Shown here: one piece after another, positions 22,851-34,753 of the stretch | Layout: every line of letters begins with the position of its first letter | Position numbering within the stretch: the first letter of the stretch is position 1 | Source: Megaleporinus macrocephalus | Lineage: Eukaryota > Chordata > Actinopteri > Characiformes > Anostomidae | DNA length: 64,000 bases | Assembly: GCA_021613375.1 (NCBI GenBank) | Contig: CM038718.1 | Location: 40,777,557 to 40,841,556, forward strand | Direction of reading: 5' to 3' | Position numbers and translations under genes: made by a program | The notes under the pieces: generated by a model | What the model was told of the DNA's origin: nothing | Seen by the model: only the letters and a program-made list of their open reading frames with translations | Database searches by the model: none

Positions 22851-23181
22851 TCATGTATATGTATGTATAGATTTTAGTTTTTATTTGTCATCTCTCCATC
22901 AACAGTTCAAATACTATTAGGACACACAAATATATCAGTTTAATAAATATATACTTTAACAGTGAGAGTTACGAACTCCCTACCTACGACCACAGCACTG
23001 CTGGACGGACTCACAGCTGCCTGGCAACGTGATGGTGACGTTATTGGAATATTATTTACCAGGACAGACACCGGAACGCTGCACCAGCATTCATAGCAGT
23101 GCATTGCTTTCCCATCAGCTGTGACTGTTTAATCCACTGAAGAGTTAAAGTAGCCAGTCTGTGTTTCATAACAGTCTCTGA

Positions 23182-23187
<6 letters not shown>
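22851..23187. other. Non-coding spacer
   Basis: No gene or array is seen. Confidence 0.35.

Positions 23188-23239
<52 letters not shown>
23188..23239. repeat. (TG)n microsatellite
   Basis: About 26 uninterrupted GT dinucleotides. Confidence 0.97.
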
Positions 23240-23241
<2 letters not shown>

Positions 23242-23499
23242 TGACTGATCTAAATCCCCAGTGAGTTCAGCTCCGTCACTCACCCTCACACGGAGGCCCT
23301 GGGAGTACGTCCTGCCGTGTGGGGCCTCTGAGGGTTCATTCGACTCCAGCTCTTCACTGAAACAGAGCCTCCTCTGGTGATAATTAGTGTTTGCACGTTG
23401 AAAGCTCGTCCCGCAGTTACATACGGACACTGTTCCAACTCCGGAACGTTCAGTCTGATCGGGAATGTTGTGTCTAATTTCTGTCCTCATAGGAAAGAA

Positions 23500-24362
23500 T
23501 TTTACTGTACTCAAGTACATTTACTAAAGTATCTGTACTTTAACTGTATACTGTATGCAAATTAATTACTTGCATATCTGTCAAGTGTCTGTATTTCACT
23601 TGAGTACTGTACTTAAGTATATTTTTCAAATATCTGTACTTTACTTGAGTACTGTCCTACAGTACATTTTTTGAGTATCTGTATTTCACTTGAGTACTAT
23701 ACCTAAGTACATTTCCTTGAGTATATGTGCTTTAATTGAGTACTGTACTAAATACATTTTTGAGTATCTGTACTTTACTTGAGTGCTACACTAAGTAACT
23801 TTTTTAAGTATCTGTATTTTACTTGAGTACTGTACTAAATATGTTTTTTGAGTATCTGTACTTTACTTAAGGACTTAAGTATATTTACTTAAGTATCTGT
23901 ACTTTACTTGAGTACTGCACTAAATAACTTTTTTTAAGAATCTGTACCTAAAGATATTTACTTGAGTATCTATACTTTACTTGCGTACTCTACTAAATAA
24001 CTTCTTTGTGTATCTGTATTTTACTTGAGTACCATTTTTTAATTTACTTAAGTAAATTTTTTGAGTATTTGTACTTTACTTGAGGACTGTACATAAGTAA
24101 AATTTTTTAAGTATCTATACTTAAGTACTGTAATTAAGTACATTTTTCAAGTATCTGTACTGTACTTAAGTACACTTTAAGAGTAACTGTACTTTATTTG
24201 AGTAGTGGACTTAAGTCCTTTTTGAGTATCTGTACCAGAAAATTGTAGTATGTTTTTAAAGCATCTATACCTCAGTACAGTACTTAAATACATTTTTAAG
24301 TATCTGTACTTCACTTGAGTATTGTACCTTAGTACATTTGTGAGTATCTGTACTTCACTTGC
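23500..24362. repeat. Diverged minisatellite of about 42-44 bp
   Basis: Repeats of the form GAGTATCTGTACTTTACTTG, AGTACTGTACTTAAGTACAT, TTTT, about twenty strongly diverged copies. ACTTGAGTA/TACTTAAGTA makes the unit internally palindromic. Similar sequence is, from memory, a common fish repeat. Confidence 0.85.
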
Positions 24363-24483
24363 ATGTCCTGTTTTTTGGAAACAGATTACTTTTACTTCAT
24401 TACAATTTTAATACACATCAGGTCGACCTCAACCTCTGGTCCCTGGACACAGAATGTAATGATCTTTCATAAATCAATGAATC

Positions 24484-24560
24484 AATTAATTAATCAATCA
24501 ACCTTTACTTTCACTTGGAAAACATTGACGGTGACCCTCATTTTCAATGCTGGCGGTTAC
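24484..24560 (+). repeat. Dispersed repeat fragment (partner at 30763)
   Basis: AATCAATCAACCTTTACTTT, ACATTGACGGTGACCCTCAT and TTTCAATGC match 30763-30835 in the same orientation. The family is unnamed here. Confidence 0.75.
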
Positions 24561-25172
24561 AGCTAAAAGAGAATGAAAATAAATAAAAATACATTTTAAT
24601 CTGGTAAAGAAAATTAAAAGAAAGATTACATGAAATAAACTGAAAACAAACTCAAACGAGATAAATGGTAAAAGAAGTATCACAAGAAAAAAATATATTT
24701 AATTAAGAAACAGAAACATTTAAAATGAAAATGAAGATAAAGGTATAAACAGACAACTACAATTTACACCAGTCAAATAAATATATATATATATTTAAAT
24801 AAATAAATAAATATAGATATCAATGATAAAAAACACTGAAAATTAAAATAAGACTAAAATACAATAAATATTAATAATAAAGCTCAATGAGGACACAGTC
24901 ATTTTCACACACTTACAGGGGAACTCCATTAGATTTTCAGAGTTTCTGTATAATTAAACAGTTAAGACGAAAAAAAGGAGTCATGCAGAGTGGTTTGATG
25001 TGAAACTCTGTTCTAGATACAGTCAGAACTGGTCACAGTGGTGGTAAATGGAACCAGACTTCCACCACTAAAAGCTATAATTACATTATTTACAATAATA
25101 TAAAATCAGAATCTTTAATATTTTTAATATAATATAATAAATATTAACAGAACACAACCTGATAAAACACAC
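24561..25172. repeat. AT-rich non-coding sequence with a dispersed repeat
   Basis: A/T-rich sequence with a short TA run at about 24780-24796. The part at about 24980-25085 (CTCTGTTCTAGATACAG, CACAGTGGTGGTAAATGGAA, CCAGACTTCCACC) matches about 29670-29760, so it is a dispersed repeat. No gene is seen. Confidence 0.6.
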
Positions 25173-25173
25173 C

Positions 25174-25227
<54 letters not shown>
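25173..25227. repeat. (TG)n microsatellite
   Basis: About 27 GT dinucleotides without interruption. Confidence 0.97.
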
Positions 25228-25396
25228 CAAACTTGGCTCAGCCAATCAGACGTTAGAACCAGGACAGATGATTCGGAATGCCGTCTCCGCTCGTCTCGGA
25301 GATAGAGCTGCTCCGCGACTGCAGCCACACGATAAACACACACGACCTGCTGCGCCTCTGAGCTCTGACCTCATTCTTATCATACACCAGCACTCG

Positions 25397-26330
<934 letters not shown>

Positions 26331-26605
26331 AGAGACAGACGAAAGTAAAGTAAAGATAAACTGATAGTAAAGACAGTCCTGATGGAGATTCAGGAGTTCG
26401 TCTGTAACAGAGCTGCTGATGTGGAAGGACAGGACGTGTGACCTTCACAGTCTAAAATTCTTCTCATTACTGTAACACAGCAGAGCATCTGATCAGCACA
26501 GAGCTCAGAGCACTGATACGGGTCGTATCTCAGCATCTTCATTCAGCATATCCAGTCCTTCCTCTGTACTGTTTTATCTTCTCCTTCATCCCATCTGGAG
26601 ACACC
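26331..26605. other. Non-coding spacer
   Basis: No gene is seen between the purine tract and the 12-bp array. Confidence 0.35.
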
Positions 26606-26905
26606 TTCACTCCCAGTCTATCTCCCAGTCTAGCTCCCAGTCTGTCTCCCAGTCTATCTCCCAGTCTAGCTCCCAGTCTGTCTCCCAGTCTATCTCCCAG
26701 TCTAGCTCCCAGTCTGTCTCCCAGTCTATCTCCCAGTCTATCTCCCAGTCTGTCTCCCAGTCTATCTCCCAGTCTAGCTCCCAGTCTGTCTCCCAGTCTA
26801 TCTCCCAGTCTAGCTCCCAGTCTGTCTCCCAGTCTATCTCCCAGTCTAGCTCCCAGTCTGTCTCCCAGTCTATCTCCCAGTCTGTCTCCCAGTCTATTTC
26901 CAAGT
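26606..26905. repeat. 12-bp minisatellite with 36-bp higher-order unit
   Basis: The 12-bp unit is CTCCCAGTCTAT, with the last bases cycling mostly as TAT, TAG, TGT, so three units form a 36-bp higher-order repeat. One break in the order occurs near 26730-26760. The - strand frame reads repeated EIDWETDWELDW and is a by-product of the 12-bp period. Confidence 0.93.
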
Positions 26906-27170
26906 CTATCAAGTTCAATTAATAGAGTGAGATTTTCTGGAAATGAACAGGAATCTCTTCACATAATAAGATTAATAGGATAAAACATCTGGAAACAGAC
27001 TAGAACACCATTTAAAAAATCTAATATTAATAAATATAATGAGATATTTAGAATTATACCACTTACTAATGCATTACCTGTGCAGTGTGTGCTGCTAGTC
27101 ACGTCATTGGTTTCCATTAAAATATAATTTTTTTTTAAAATAAATTTTAAAGCTGTTTTCTAATTAGTGT
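26906..27170. other. AT-rich spacer
   Basis: No gene is seen. Confidence 0.35.
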
Positions 27171-28240
27171 CTTAATTATATATGTATATACATACTGTAC
27201 AATACTTACTTCACTAGAAATATAGAACTACTACATACATTCAGAAGTAATTTAAAAATACATTTAAATATAAAATCTGCTTTACATCCCTCCAATAAAT
27301 TATTGCTATTGATTATAATGACATTTATTATAGAACCACTAGTTATTTTTGTTTTTGTTATGAACTGATTTTAAAATATGGGGTCAAATAAAAAAAAAAA
27401 CTAAAATTGGACAAATTTTTTCCCTGTTTGGTCCAAGAATATAGAATTTTTCCAAAATTAGGAGGAAATTACATTCATCCAATAATATAGGCCTAAATAT
27501 AGAACTCATGTTGTACATTTTAAAATATTCTATATAAATAAGTAAGACTTAACTAACTAATACTGTACAATACTTAATTTGCTAGAAATACTATATGAAT
27601 TTAGAAATACATTTAAATATAAAATCTGCTTTACATCCCTCCAATAAATTATTGCTATTGATTATAATGACATTTATTATAGAACCACTAGTTATTTTTG
27701 TTTTTGTTATGAACTGATTTTAAAATATGGGGTCAAATAAAAAAAAACTAAAATTGGACAAATTTTTCCCTGTTTGGTCCAAGAATATTGAATTTTTCCA
27801 AAATTAGGATGAAATTACATTCATCCAATAATATAGGCCTAAATATAGAACTCATGTTGTACATTTTAAAATATTCTATATAAATAAGTAAGACTTAACT
27901 AACTAATACTGTACAATACTTAATTTGCTAGAAATACTATATGAATTTAGGAACAATTTAGAAATACATTTAAATATAAAATCTGCTTTACATCCCTCCA
28001 AAAATTATATACCATTGATTATATTGAAATTTATTTTTGAACCACTAGTTATTGTTTTTGTTACTCAATATTTAAGAATTTCTTTTAAACTAAGGTCAAA
28101 TAAAAAAAAATCAAAAACGAACTGAATTTTTCCCTGTTTGGTCCAAAAATAATTGTAAAAAATAAAAAAAAAACATTCAATAACATAGGCCTAAATATTT
28201 GTTACTTAATATTTAGGTAGTAATTTTAAAATAAAATTTT
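27171..28240. repeat. Satellite-like tandem repeat of about 350 bp, three copies
   Basis: AT-rich. Landmarks TTTACATCCCTCCA (about 27281, 27630, 27987), CACTAGTTAT, CCCTGTTTGGTCCA and ATAGGCCTAAATAT recur in the same order, with spacings of about 349 and 357 bp. The first two copies are very similar. The third is more diverged and incomplete. Confidence 0.88.
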
Positions 28241-28744
28241 AAAAAATTAATAACTAAAAAACTTATTTGATCTCAGGTTTGAAATTAGGCACGGATGTAT
28301 CAATTAATTTGTAGTTCTTTCCTGAATCTTTTCATGGAAGTCCGTGAGGTCAACTTTAGTATTTATGGGATTTTCTCCTGGTCTGAAGGATCTGCGCTGG
28401 ATGTGCTGAAGGAAATCCTCCCCTCGAGCTGTTTTTAGATGGGGCAGTTAAGGGAAAGGTCGAGGGGGCTATTAAGGTGGTGGCAGGTCAAGGAGAACCC
28501 GCAGGTGGAAGTTAAGTGGTGGCTGTGAGGGCCGGTGTTTGTTCACTAAACAGGGACACGCCTGACGTTTTCCTAGCGCCGGCTCTCGGCAACGAAGAGG
28601 ACGGCCAATGGGAGTGCAGAGCTGGAGACGTTTGCCTAAGGAACGCCAGGTCGTACAGGAACCTGAAGGAACGTAAACAGAGTCATGGTTTGGTGTGAAC
28701 CCTAAACCCACAGCCCAACTTTAATTCTAACAAAGAGGAATCTC
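28241..28744. other. Single-copy-looking non-coding sequence
   Basis: No recognisable exon. Overlapping 60-79 codon frames on both strands show no domain. The last 45 bp (28700-28744) match 7665-7705 inverted. Confidence 0.4.
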
Positions 28745-29430
28745 TTAACACCACCTCCTTACATCTCCACTCACTGACCATACAGGAGCTCCACTGAGCA
28801 TACAGGAGCTCCACTTACAGACTGTAGTTCATCTGATTCTCTGTATACTTTATTACTCTGTTCTTTAATGATCAGGACCCCCACAGGACCACCACAGAGC
28901 AGATACTATTAGGGAGGTGGATCATTCTCAGCACTGCAGTCACACTGTTGTGCTGGTGTGAGTGGATCAGACACAGCAGTGCTGCTGCTGGAGTGTTTAA
29001 ACACCTTCTCAGTGTCACTGCTGGACTGAGAATCGTCCACCAACCAAAACTATCCAGACAGCAGTGTCCTGTGGGCGGCGTCCTGTGTCCACTGATGAAG
29101 AACTAGAGGAACACAAACTGTGCAGCAGCAGATGAGCTACTGTCTCTGACTTTACATCTACAAGGTGGACCAGCAAGTAGTAGGAGTGTCTAATAGAGTG
29201 GACAGTGAGTGGACACAGTGTTTAAACACTCCAGCAGCAGCACTGCTGTGTCTGATCCACTCACACCAGCACAACACACCCTAACACACCACCCTAAGAC
29301 AAGACGTCAGTGTCGTTGCAGTGCTGAGAATGACACACCTCCCTAATAGTACCTGCTCTGTGGTGAGTAAGAGTAATAAAGTATACAGAGAATCAGATGA
29401 ACTACAGTCTGGAAGTGTAGAACTACAAAG
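28745..29430 (+). mobile_element. Fold-back element, copy without arrays
   Basis: Begins CTTAACACCACCTCCTTACA, the inverse of the right end of the copy at 21366-22850. It then carries CAGACTGTAGTTCATCTGAT, GATCAGGACCCCCACAGGAC, GGGAGGTGGATCATTCTCAG and, in inverted order, the same segments again at 29280-29412. The 45-bp unit is present only about once, so this approximates the unexpanded state. The 3' end is truncated near 29430. Confidence 0.8.
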
Positions 29431-29639
29431 TGATCCATTACTTCTACTCTGCACACGTGACCAGCTTGTGTAATACAGTGGAAACGGGCAGCTGGTGGCC
29501 AGAAATGACCCGACAGTCCGATCATAATTCCGATAATGCCTGAATCTGAAACTCATTTGAAAAATGTCCCTATCTGATGTTTCTGTGGGGTTAGATTCTT
29601 ATCTGAATTTCCTGAACAGGAGATTTCTTACAAAATATC

Positions 29640-29770
29640 TACGTAATGTCTGAAGACGTCGTTCAGAGAGGTTCAGCGTCAAACACCCTGTTCTAGAGAA
29701 ACACTCTTCACAGTGGTGGTGAATGGAACCAGACGTCCACCTCTAAAAGCTCCTCACAGTAAATGTTATA
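29640..29770 (+). repeat. Dispersed repeat (partner at 24980)
   Basis: CTGTTCTAGAGAAACACTC, CACAGTGGTGGTGAATGGAA and CCAGACGTCCACC match about 24980-25085. The family is not named. Confidence 0.65.
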
Positions 29771-29807
29771 AATACTTTGTCTGATGTCTGAGATGTTACT
29801 TATGATA

Positions 29808-30451
29808 GTTTATACCAGGGGTGTTTAATTAGAGTCAGTAAGGTCCAGTTAGAGGAGATTTCCTCAGGCCAAGGTCTGGACCCTCATCATTTCTAACTGG
29901 TGTTAAGATTCAGTGCCATATCCTGTTACCTGGTATCAGCATCTTATACCATCAGCTACTGTAAGACAAACTTATTACAAGTACCGTTCAGTATATTTCA
30001 GTAAATTTACTGTTTAAATGCTAAACTGAATGAATGATTTAGCTCCAAATAATTTTTTGTTCTTACTTTAAGTAAAAACAAGGGCTACATTTAAAAAAAC
30101 AGAATACTTTTTAAAAAATACATCTTATAGTGTTTATTTATTGAGAAAGTAAATAAAACTTTTTTAGAGCACGTTATTCTTTCTGCTCCTCGCTTCGTAC
30201 CTCACCTGTGTGCACGTGCCGCACGCCCCAATGTGCACAGATCTGATTGGCTGAGGAGCACCTTCAGTAATCTCACAGCGCACGCGATTGGTCTCTGAGT
30301 TCCGTATACCGTAAAGACTAGAAAAGCTCCTCCGCTTAAAATAAACACAGTCAAAATTTAATCATTCTCAGTAGCTTATCGGTTTGGGTCCACATTGGAC
30401 AACATCTGGGTCCGGACCGCGGTCCGCCTGTTACTGACGCCTGGTTTATAC
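29808..30451 (+). mobile_element. hAT-like non-autonomous element with perfect 8-bp target duplication
   Basis: The element runs 29816-30443 (628 bp). It starts CAGGGGTGTT and ends CTGACGCCTG, whose reverse complement CAGGCGTCAG forms an imperfect short terminal inverted repeat of hAT type. It is flanked by GTTTATAC at 29808-29815 and again at 30444-30451, the 8-bp duplication expected for hAT insertion. No transposase frame is present, so it would depend on an enzyme encoded elsewhere. An older copy lies at 18096-19101. Confidence 0.9.
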
Positions 30452-30520
30452 TATTAGGGTGGAGGGATACATGTAGGGAACTGTAAGCCCCTTAAATAGG
30501 CCCTGAGTCAGCATGTTGTC

Positions 30521-30740
30521 ACTGTCCAAAGAAAAACTAGCATCTTCAAATTGGCAACTTTACAGGAGAGGCCAAAAACCTTCTTTACTTTTAATGTAAG
30601 TCAATGGAACCAGAATGTTTACTGAGCTGTTTTTGAGCATTTCTATTGGTCTGTTCATCATGAAATGTTCACACAATGTAAACGGCAGCTGCTGCATTCA
30701 ATTGATGTAGAAAAATGAAAATGGAGATACATGTCATTTA
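30521..30740 (+). mobile_element. MITE of the GCTGTCCAAAGA family, copy A
   Basis: Starts with CACTGTCCAAAGAAAAAC and carries the family core AATGTAAGTCAATGGAACCA and GCATTTCTATTGGTC. The right terminal repeat is not found, so this copy is 3' truncated. The family is about 170-250 bp and has no coding capacity. Confidence 0.75.
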
Positions 30741-30756
30741 TATATAAAATGGAGAT

Positions 30757-30860
30757 TATATCAATCAATCAATCAACCTTTATTTTATCTCGGAAATACA
30801 TTGAGGGGTGACCCTCATTTTCAATGCAGCCGAGCATATACATTTTACGGGGTTGAAAGC
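30757..30860 (+). repeat. Dispersed repeat fragment (partner at 24484)
   Basis: AATCAATCAATCAACCTTTA, ACATTGAGGGGTGACCCTCA and TTTTCAATGC match 24484-24560. Confidence 0.75.
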
Positions 30861-31072
30861 AAAATGAGCAAAAATAATAATAATAATAAATAAAATACAA
30901 ATTTTAAACAAACATTTAATATAGATGTATAAAATATAATGTAAAAAAATTTAGAAAAATTTTATAAAAGAATATAAAATAATATAAAATAAACATAAAA
31001 CACATACAACAAGATAATAAGTTAAAATATTAATGAAAAATATACTCATTAAAACAATCCTGATAAAAAATA

Positions 31073-31187
<115 letters not shown>

Positions 31188-31239
31188 TACACTTCCCAGC
31201 ATGCTTTGAGAGGTTTCTGTAGAGCAGGTCAGGGCTTGC

Positions 31240-31272
<33 letters not shown>

Positions 31273-31719
31273 CAGAAGATAACAATCAGGAACTCTCACG
31301 CAGCTCTGTGACCTTTCACCTACTTCCCCCCAGGCTTAGCCTAGCTGCCCCAGCTAGACTCGGCCTGCAGCAGAAAACATGCAGTCAAGCATCAACATTC
31401 GGAGCCTGAGCCTTTCTGAGACTTTCACAAGGCCAGAAATCTTCTGTTCAGCACATTGTGTCCCCAATCACCTCTTATTTATGTAAGCACTGCAGCCGGT
31501 CAGAAGGGAACACCTTGGTTGGCTAATATCTGATGTCATGTACACACAGGCTCGGTACACGCTGTGCTGGGCTTGATACCGGGGATGTAGAGGATAGGAG
31601 GGGTTTGGTAGCAATGAAAGCTTGTTTCTACCCTCCAGCACCACCAGATTCCCCGGCTTTCTTAGGAACTGGAGCAGAATTGCTTTGTAACCCACATAAC
31701 TCAAATCAGGGCCTTGTAC
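31273..31719. other. Non-coding sequence, no gene seen
   Basis: No exon, RNA gene or array is recognised. Confidence 0.35.
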
Positions 31720-32010
31720 GTTAAAGGGCCCATGTGATGGGAAAACACTTTCCTCACACTCTGCTCTTTAAAAGAAAGATTTTAATGGAGAAAATGTGTG
31801 GACCTCGTCTGTATATGGAAAGTAAGCCTGTGCTTGGAATGCACTGTTTTTGTGACGTCACAAAAAAAACAGCCCATGTACAAAGTCACCTGTGTCCATC
31901 TGTTTAGCTCACTTTATATGGAGGTTATAAGGAGTGTTTCAGACCAGGCTGCTTTGTTTACAGACAATAAGAGTAGAGCTCATTTGCATATATCCTATCT
32001 TAAAGGTGCA
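31720..32010. repeat. Probable dispersed repeat upstream of the palindrome
   Basis: AAAGGGCCCATGTGATGGGA, TTTGTGACGTCACAAAAA and CATTTGCATATATCCTATCT resemble, from memory, pieces of a common fish repeat ending in a TTAAAGGTGCAGCAA-type motif. No second copy is seen in this window. Confidence 0.4.
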
Positions 32011-32106
32011 GCAATCAAAAAACAGAATTTTAAGGGCTAAAATAAAAATGTATATATATATATATACATTTTTATTTTAGCCCTTAAAATTCTGTTTTTT
32101 GATTGC
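32011..32106. repeat. Perfect 96-bp palindrome
   Basis: The left arm 32011-32058 begins GCAATCAAAAAACAGAATTT and the right arm 32059-32106 ends in AAATTCTGTTTTTTGATTGC. I compared all 48 positions and the arms are exactly complementary with no spacer. The centre is a TATATATA tract. Symmetry stops at the next base on both sides. As RNA or extruded DNA it would form a 48-bp hairpin. Confidence 0.95.
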
Positions 32107-32125
32107 AAAGCAATATATATATATT

Positions 32126-32372
32126 ATGGATGTCCAAAGAAAAACAAATACTTTACAGGAGAGGACAAAAACTGTCCTGACTTTTTATGTAAGTCAATGG
32201 AACCAGAATTTTTTCTAAGCCATTTTGGAGCATTTCTATTGGTCCATTCATCAATTTAAACACAATGTAAACATAAACTCTTGTGTTCAAATGACGTAGA
32301 AAAATAAAAATTGCCAAAAATGGAGATGGGTGGTTTTCTGATGGAGACATGGTTTTCTTTGGACAGTGATGA
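32126..32372 (+). mobile_element. MITE of the GCTGTCCAAAGA family, copy B (longest)
   Basis: It starts TGTCCAAAGAAAAAC and ends GTTTTCTTTGGACAGTG, which are inverted relative to each other. The core contains ATGTAAGTCAATGGAACCAG and GCATTTCTATTGGTCCATTC. Compared with copies C and D it keeps more of the right half. No coding capacity. Confidence 0.82.
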
Positions 32373-33311
32373 AGAAGCAGCAGTGCTAAGCTTCTTCTAA
32401 GAAAACGAGGGGCTGTCTATTTCTGTGGATGGTGGGAGGGGTGGACGAGTATTTCCACGGCAAAGAATCCAGGACGTGACCCCTTCGTGACCCCACTGAG
32501 CGGTAAGTTCAAGCTCAGCTTTACTGAGAAATCCAGTTTTGTGAAACAAGCCCAGTTTCCTCCATACACGCTCTGACCTCCCTGTCATTAGAGAGGAGCA
32601 GAGCTGGCTTCGGCTCGGATGCTGAGGGCCTCTTTACGCCGGGTCCTCCAGAGGGAGAGGAATGCTAGTGCTGGGTGTTGTGTTCCACCTGGTAACAGTA
32701 GAGACCTGAGCTGGTACAACAGCTTTAGACCAGCCCAGAAAATAGTTTGAAGCTATTGAGCTGAAAGAACTATATACTATGAGTCTCAAATCCTACTGAG
32801 CTCCTACATAGGCAGCATTTTACATCATAGTATGCGCTCCTGACATGTAGACTGTCCCAATTCTTACATACCTTAAACATGCTGACTACTGAGGAACCTT
32901 ATTTAGACCTGATTTTAAGAAAGTATTGAACTCTTCCTCAGCTAATAAGACAATCCCATGATGCACCGCAGGCTAATCTAGGAGCAGTGAAGTGGTTTTA
33001 AAATGTGAGTTATTTTGATTCTCTGGAGTTTTAATGTGTTTCTGGTCATATAATCACACAAAACAGTATTTTATTATCAACTCTGTAACGAGTCCTTTAT
33101 CATTTACACTTTATACTCCAGACATTAGCATTTATGCTAGCAGAGTTTTAACCCTCGGGCTATTGTTTTGGATGTCGGCTGGTAACTTAGCAACCAGCTA
33201 AACCACCGGTGGCGTGCTGCAGTGGGGGGAACAAGCCGTGACGCAGTCTCTCTCTAACTAGAGCGTCTCAGTAATCTGTTTTATGAGGAGAGATGAGGAG
33301 AGAACGCTGAT
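32373..33311. other. Single-copy-looking non-coding sequence
   Basis: No recognisable exon or array. Confidence 0.35.
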
Positions 33312-33413
33312 ACTTACACACTCACTACCTAGACAGCCCACTTACACACTCACTACCTAGACAGCCTACTTACACACTCACTATCTAGACAGCCTACTTA
33401 CACACTCACTAGG
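33312..33413. repeat. 28-bp tandem repeat, about 3.6 copies
   Basis: The unit is ACTTACACACTCACTACCTA, GACAGCCT, and the last partial unit is followed by GGATTTGG. Confidence 0.9.
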
Positions 33414-33525
33414 ATTTGGGACAGACCTTATATTATAATAAGTATAGGTGGCACAGTGGTGTAGTGTAGCAGTGAGATGATCTGGTTTGGATTCCCAGTC
33501 TGGGTGGTTCTGTGTGGAGTGTGTA

Positions 33526-33548
33526 TGAGATAGATAGATAGATAGATG

Positions 33549-33638
<90 letters not shown>

Positions 33639-33684
33639 GGAAAAGGAGAGAGAAAGATAGACAGACAGACAGACAGACAGAAAG

Positions 33685-33771
<87 letters not shown>

Positions 33772-33777
33772 AAGATG

Positions 33778-33819
<42 letters not shown>

Positions 33820-33865
33820 GGAAAAGGAGAGAGAAAGATAGACAGACAGACAGACAGACAGAAAG

Positions 33866-33925
<60 letters not shown>

Positions 33926-33997
33926 GGGAAAGGAAAGAGAGATAGAGAGACAGATAGATAGACGGAAAAGGAGAGAGAGAGACAGGCAGACAGAAAG

Positions 33998-34060
<63 letters not shown>

Positions 34061-34106
34061 GGAAAAGGAGAGAGAAAGATAGACAGACAGACAGACAGAC
34101 AGAAAG

Positions 34107-34170
<64 letters not shown>

Positions 34171-34242
34171 GGGAAAGGAAAGAGAGATAGAGAGACAGAT
34201 AGATAGACGGAAAAGGAGAGAGAGAGACAGGCAGACAGAAAG

Positions 34243-34309
<67 letters not shown>

Positions 34310-34325
34310 GGAAAAGGAGAGAGAA

Positions 34326-34356
<31 letters not shown>

Positions 34357-34359
34357 AAG

Positions 34360-34431
<72 letters not shown>

Positions 34432-34527
34432 GGGAAAGGAGAGAGAGATAAAGAGACAGATAGATAGACGGAAAAGGAGAGAGAGAGACAGACAGGCAGA
34501 CAGAAAGAGACAGACAGACAGACAGAC

Positions 34528-34591
<64 letters not shown>

Positions 34592-34669
34592 GGGAAAGGA
34601 GAGAGAGAGATAAAGAGACAGATAGATAGACGGAAAAGGAGAGAGAGACAGACAGACAGGCAGACAGAA

Positions 34670-34753
<84 letters not shown>
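33526..34753. repeat. (GATA)n/(GACA)n array, Bkm-type, with higher-order structure
   Basis: About 1.2 kb of GATA runs alternating with GACA runs and two connecting blocks: GAGGAAAAGGAGAGAGAAAG (about 33636, 33818, 34060, 34309) and GATGGGAAAGGAAAGAGAG-type (about 33924, 34167, 34430, 34590). A higher-order unit of about 242-249 bp is repeated. The - strand IYLS-type frames of about 450 codons come from the 4-bp repeat and are not genes. Confidence 0.95.

Noticed and set aside
22061..22920. 256-258 codon + frames with a 15-residue repeat (SGGPVWSVELIQWTV type)
   Set aside because: The 45-bp period is a multiple of three inside a fold-back transposable element. Two + frames and one - frame are open at once.
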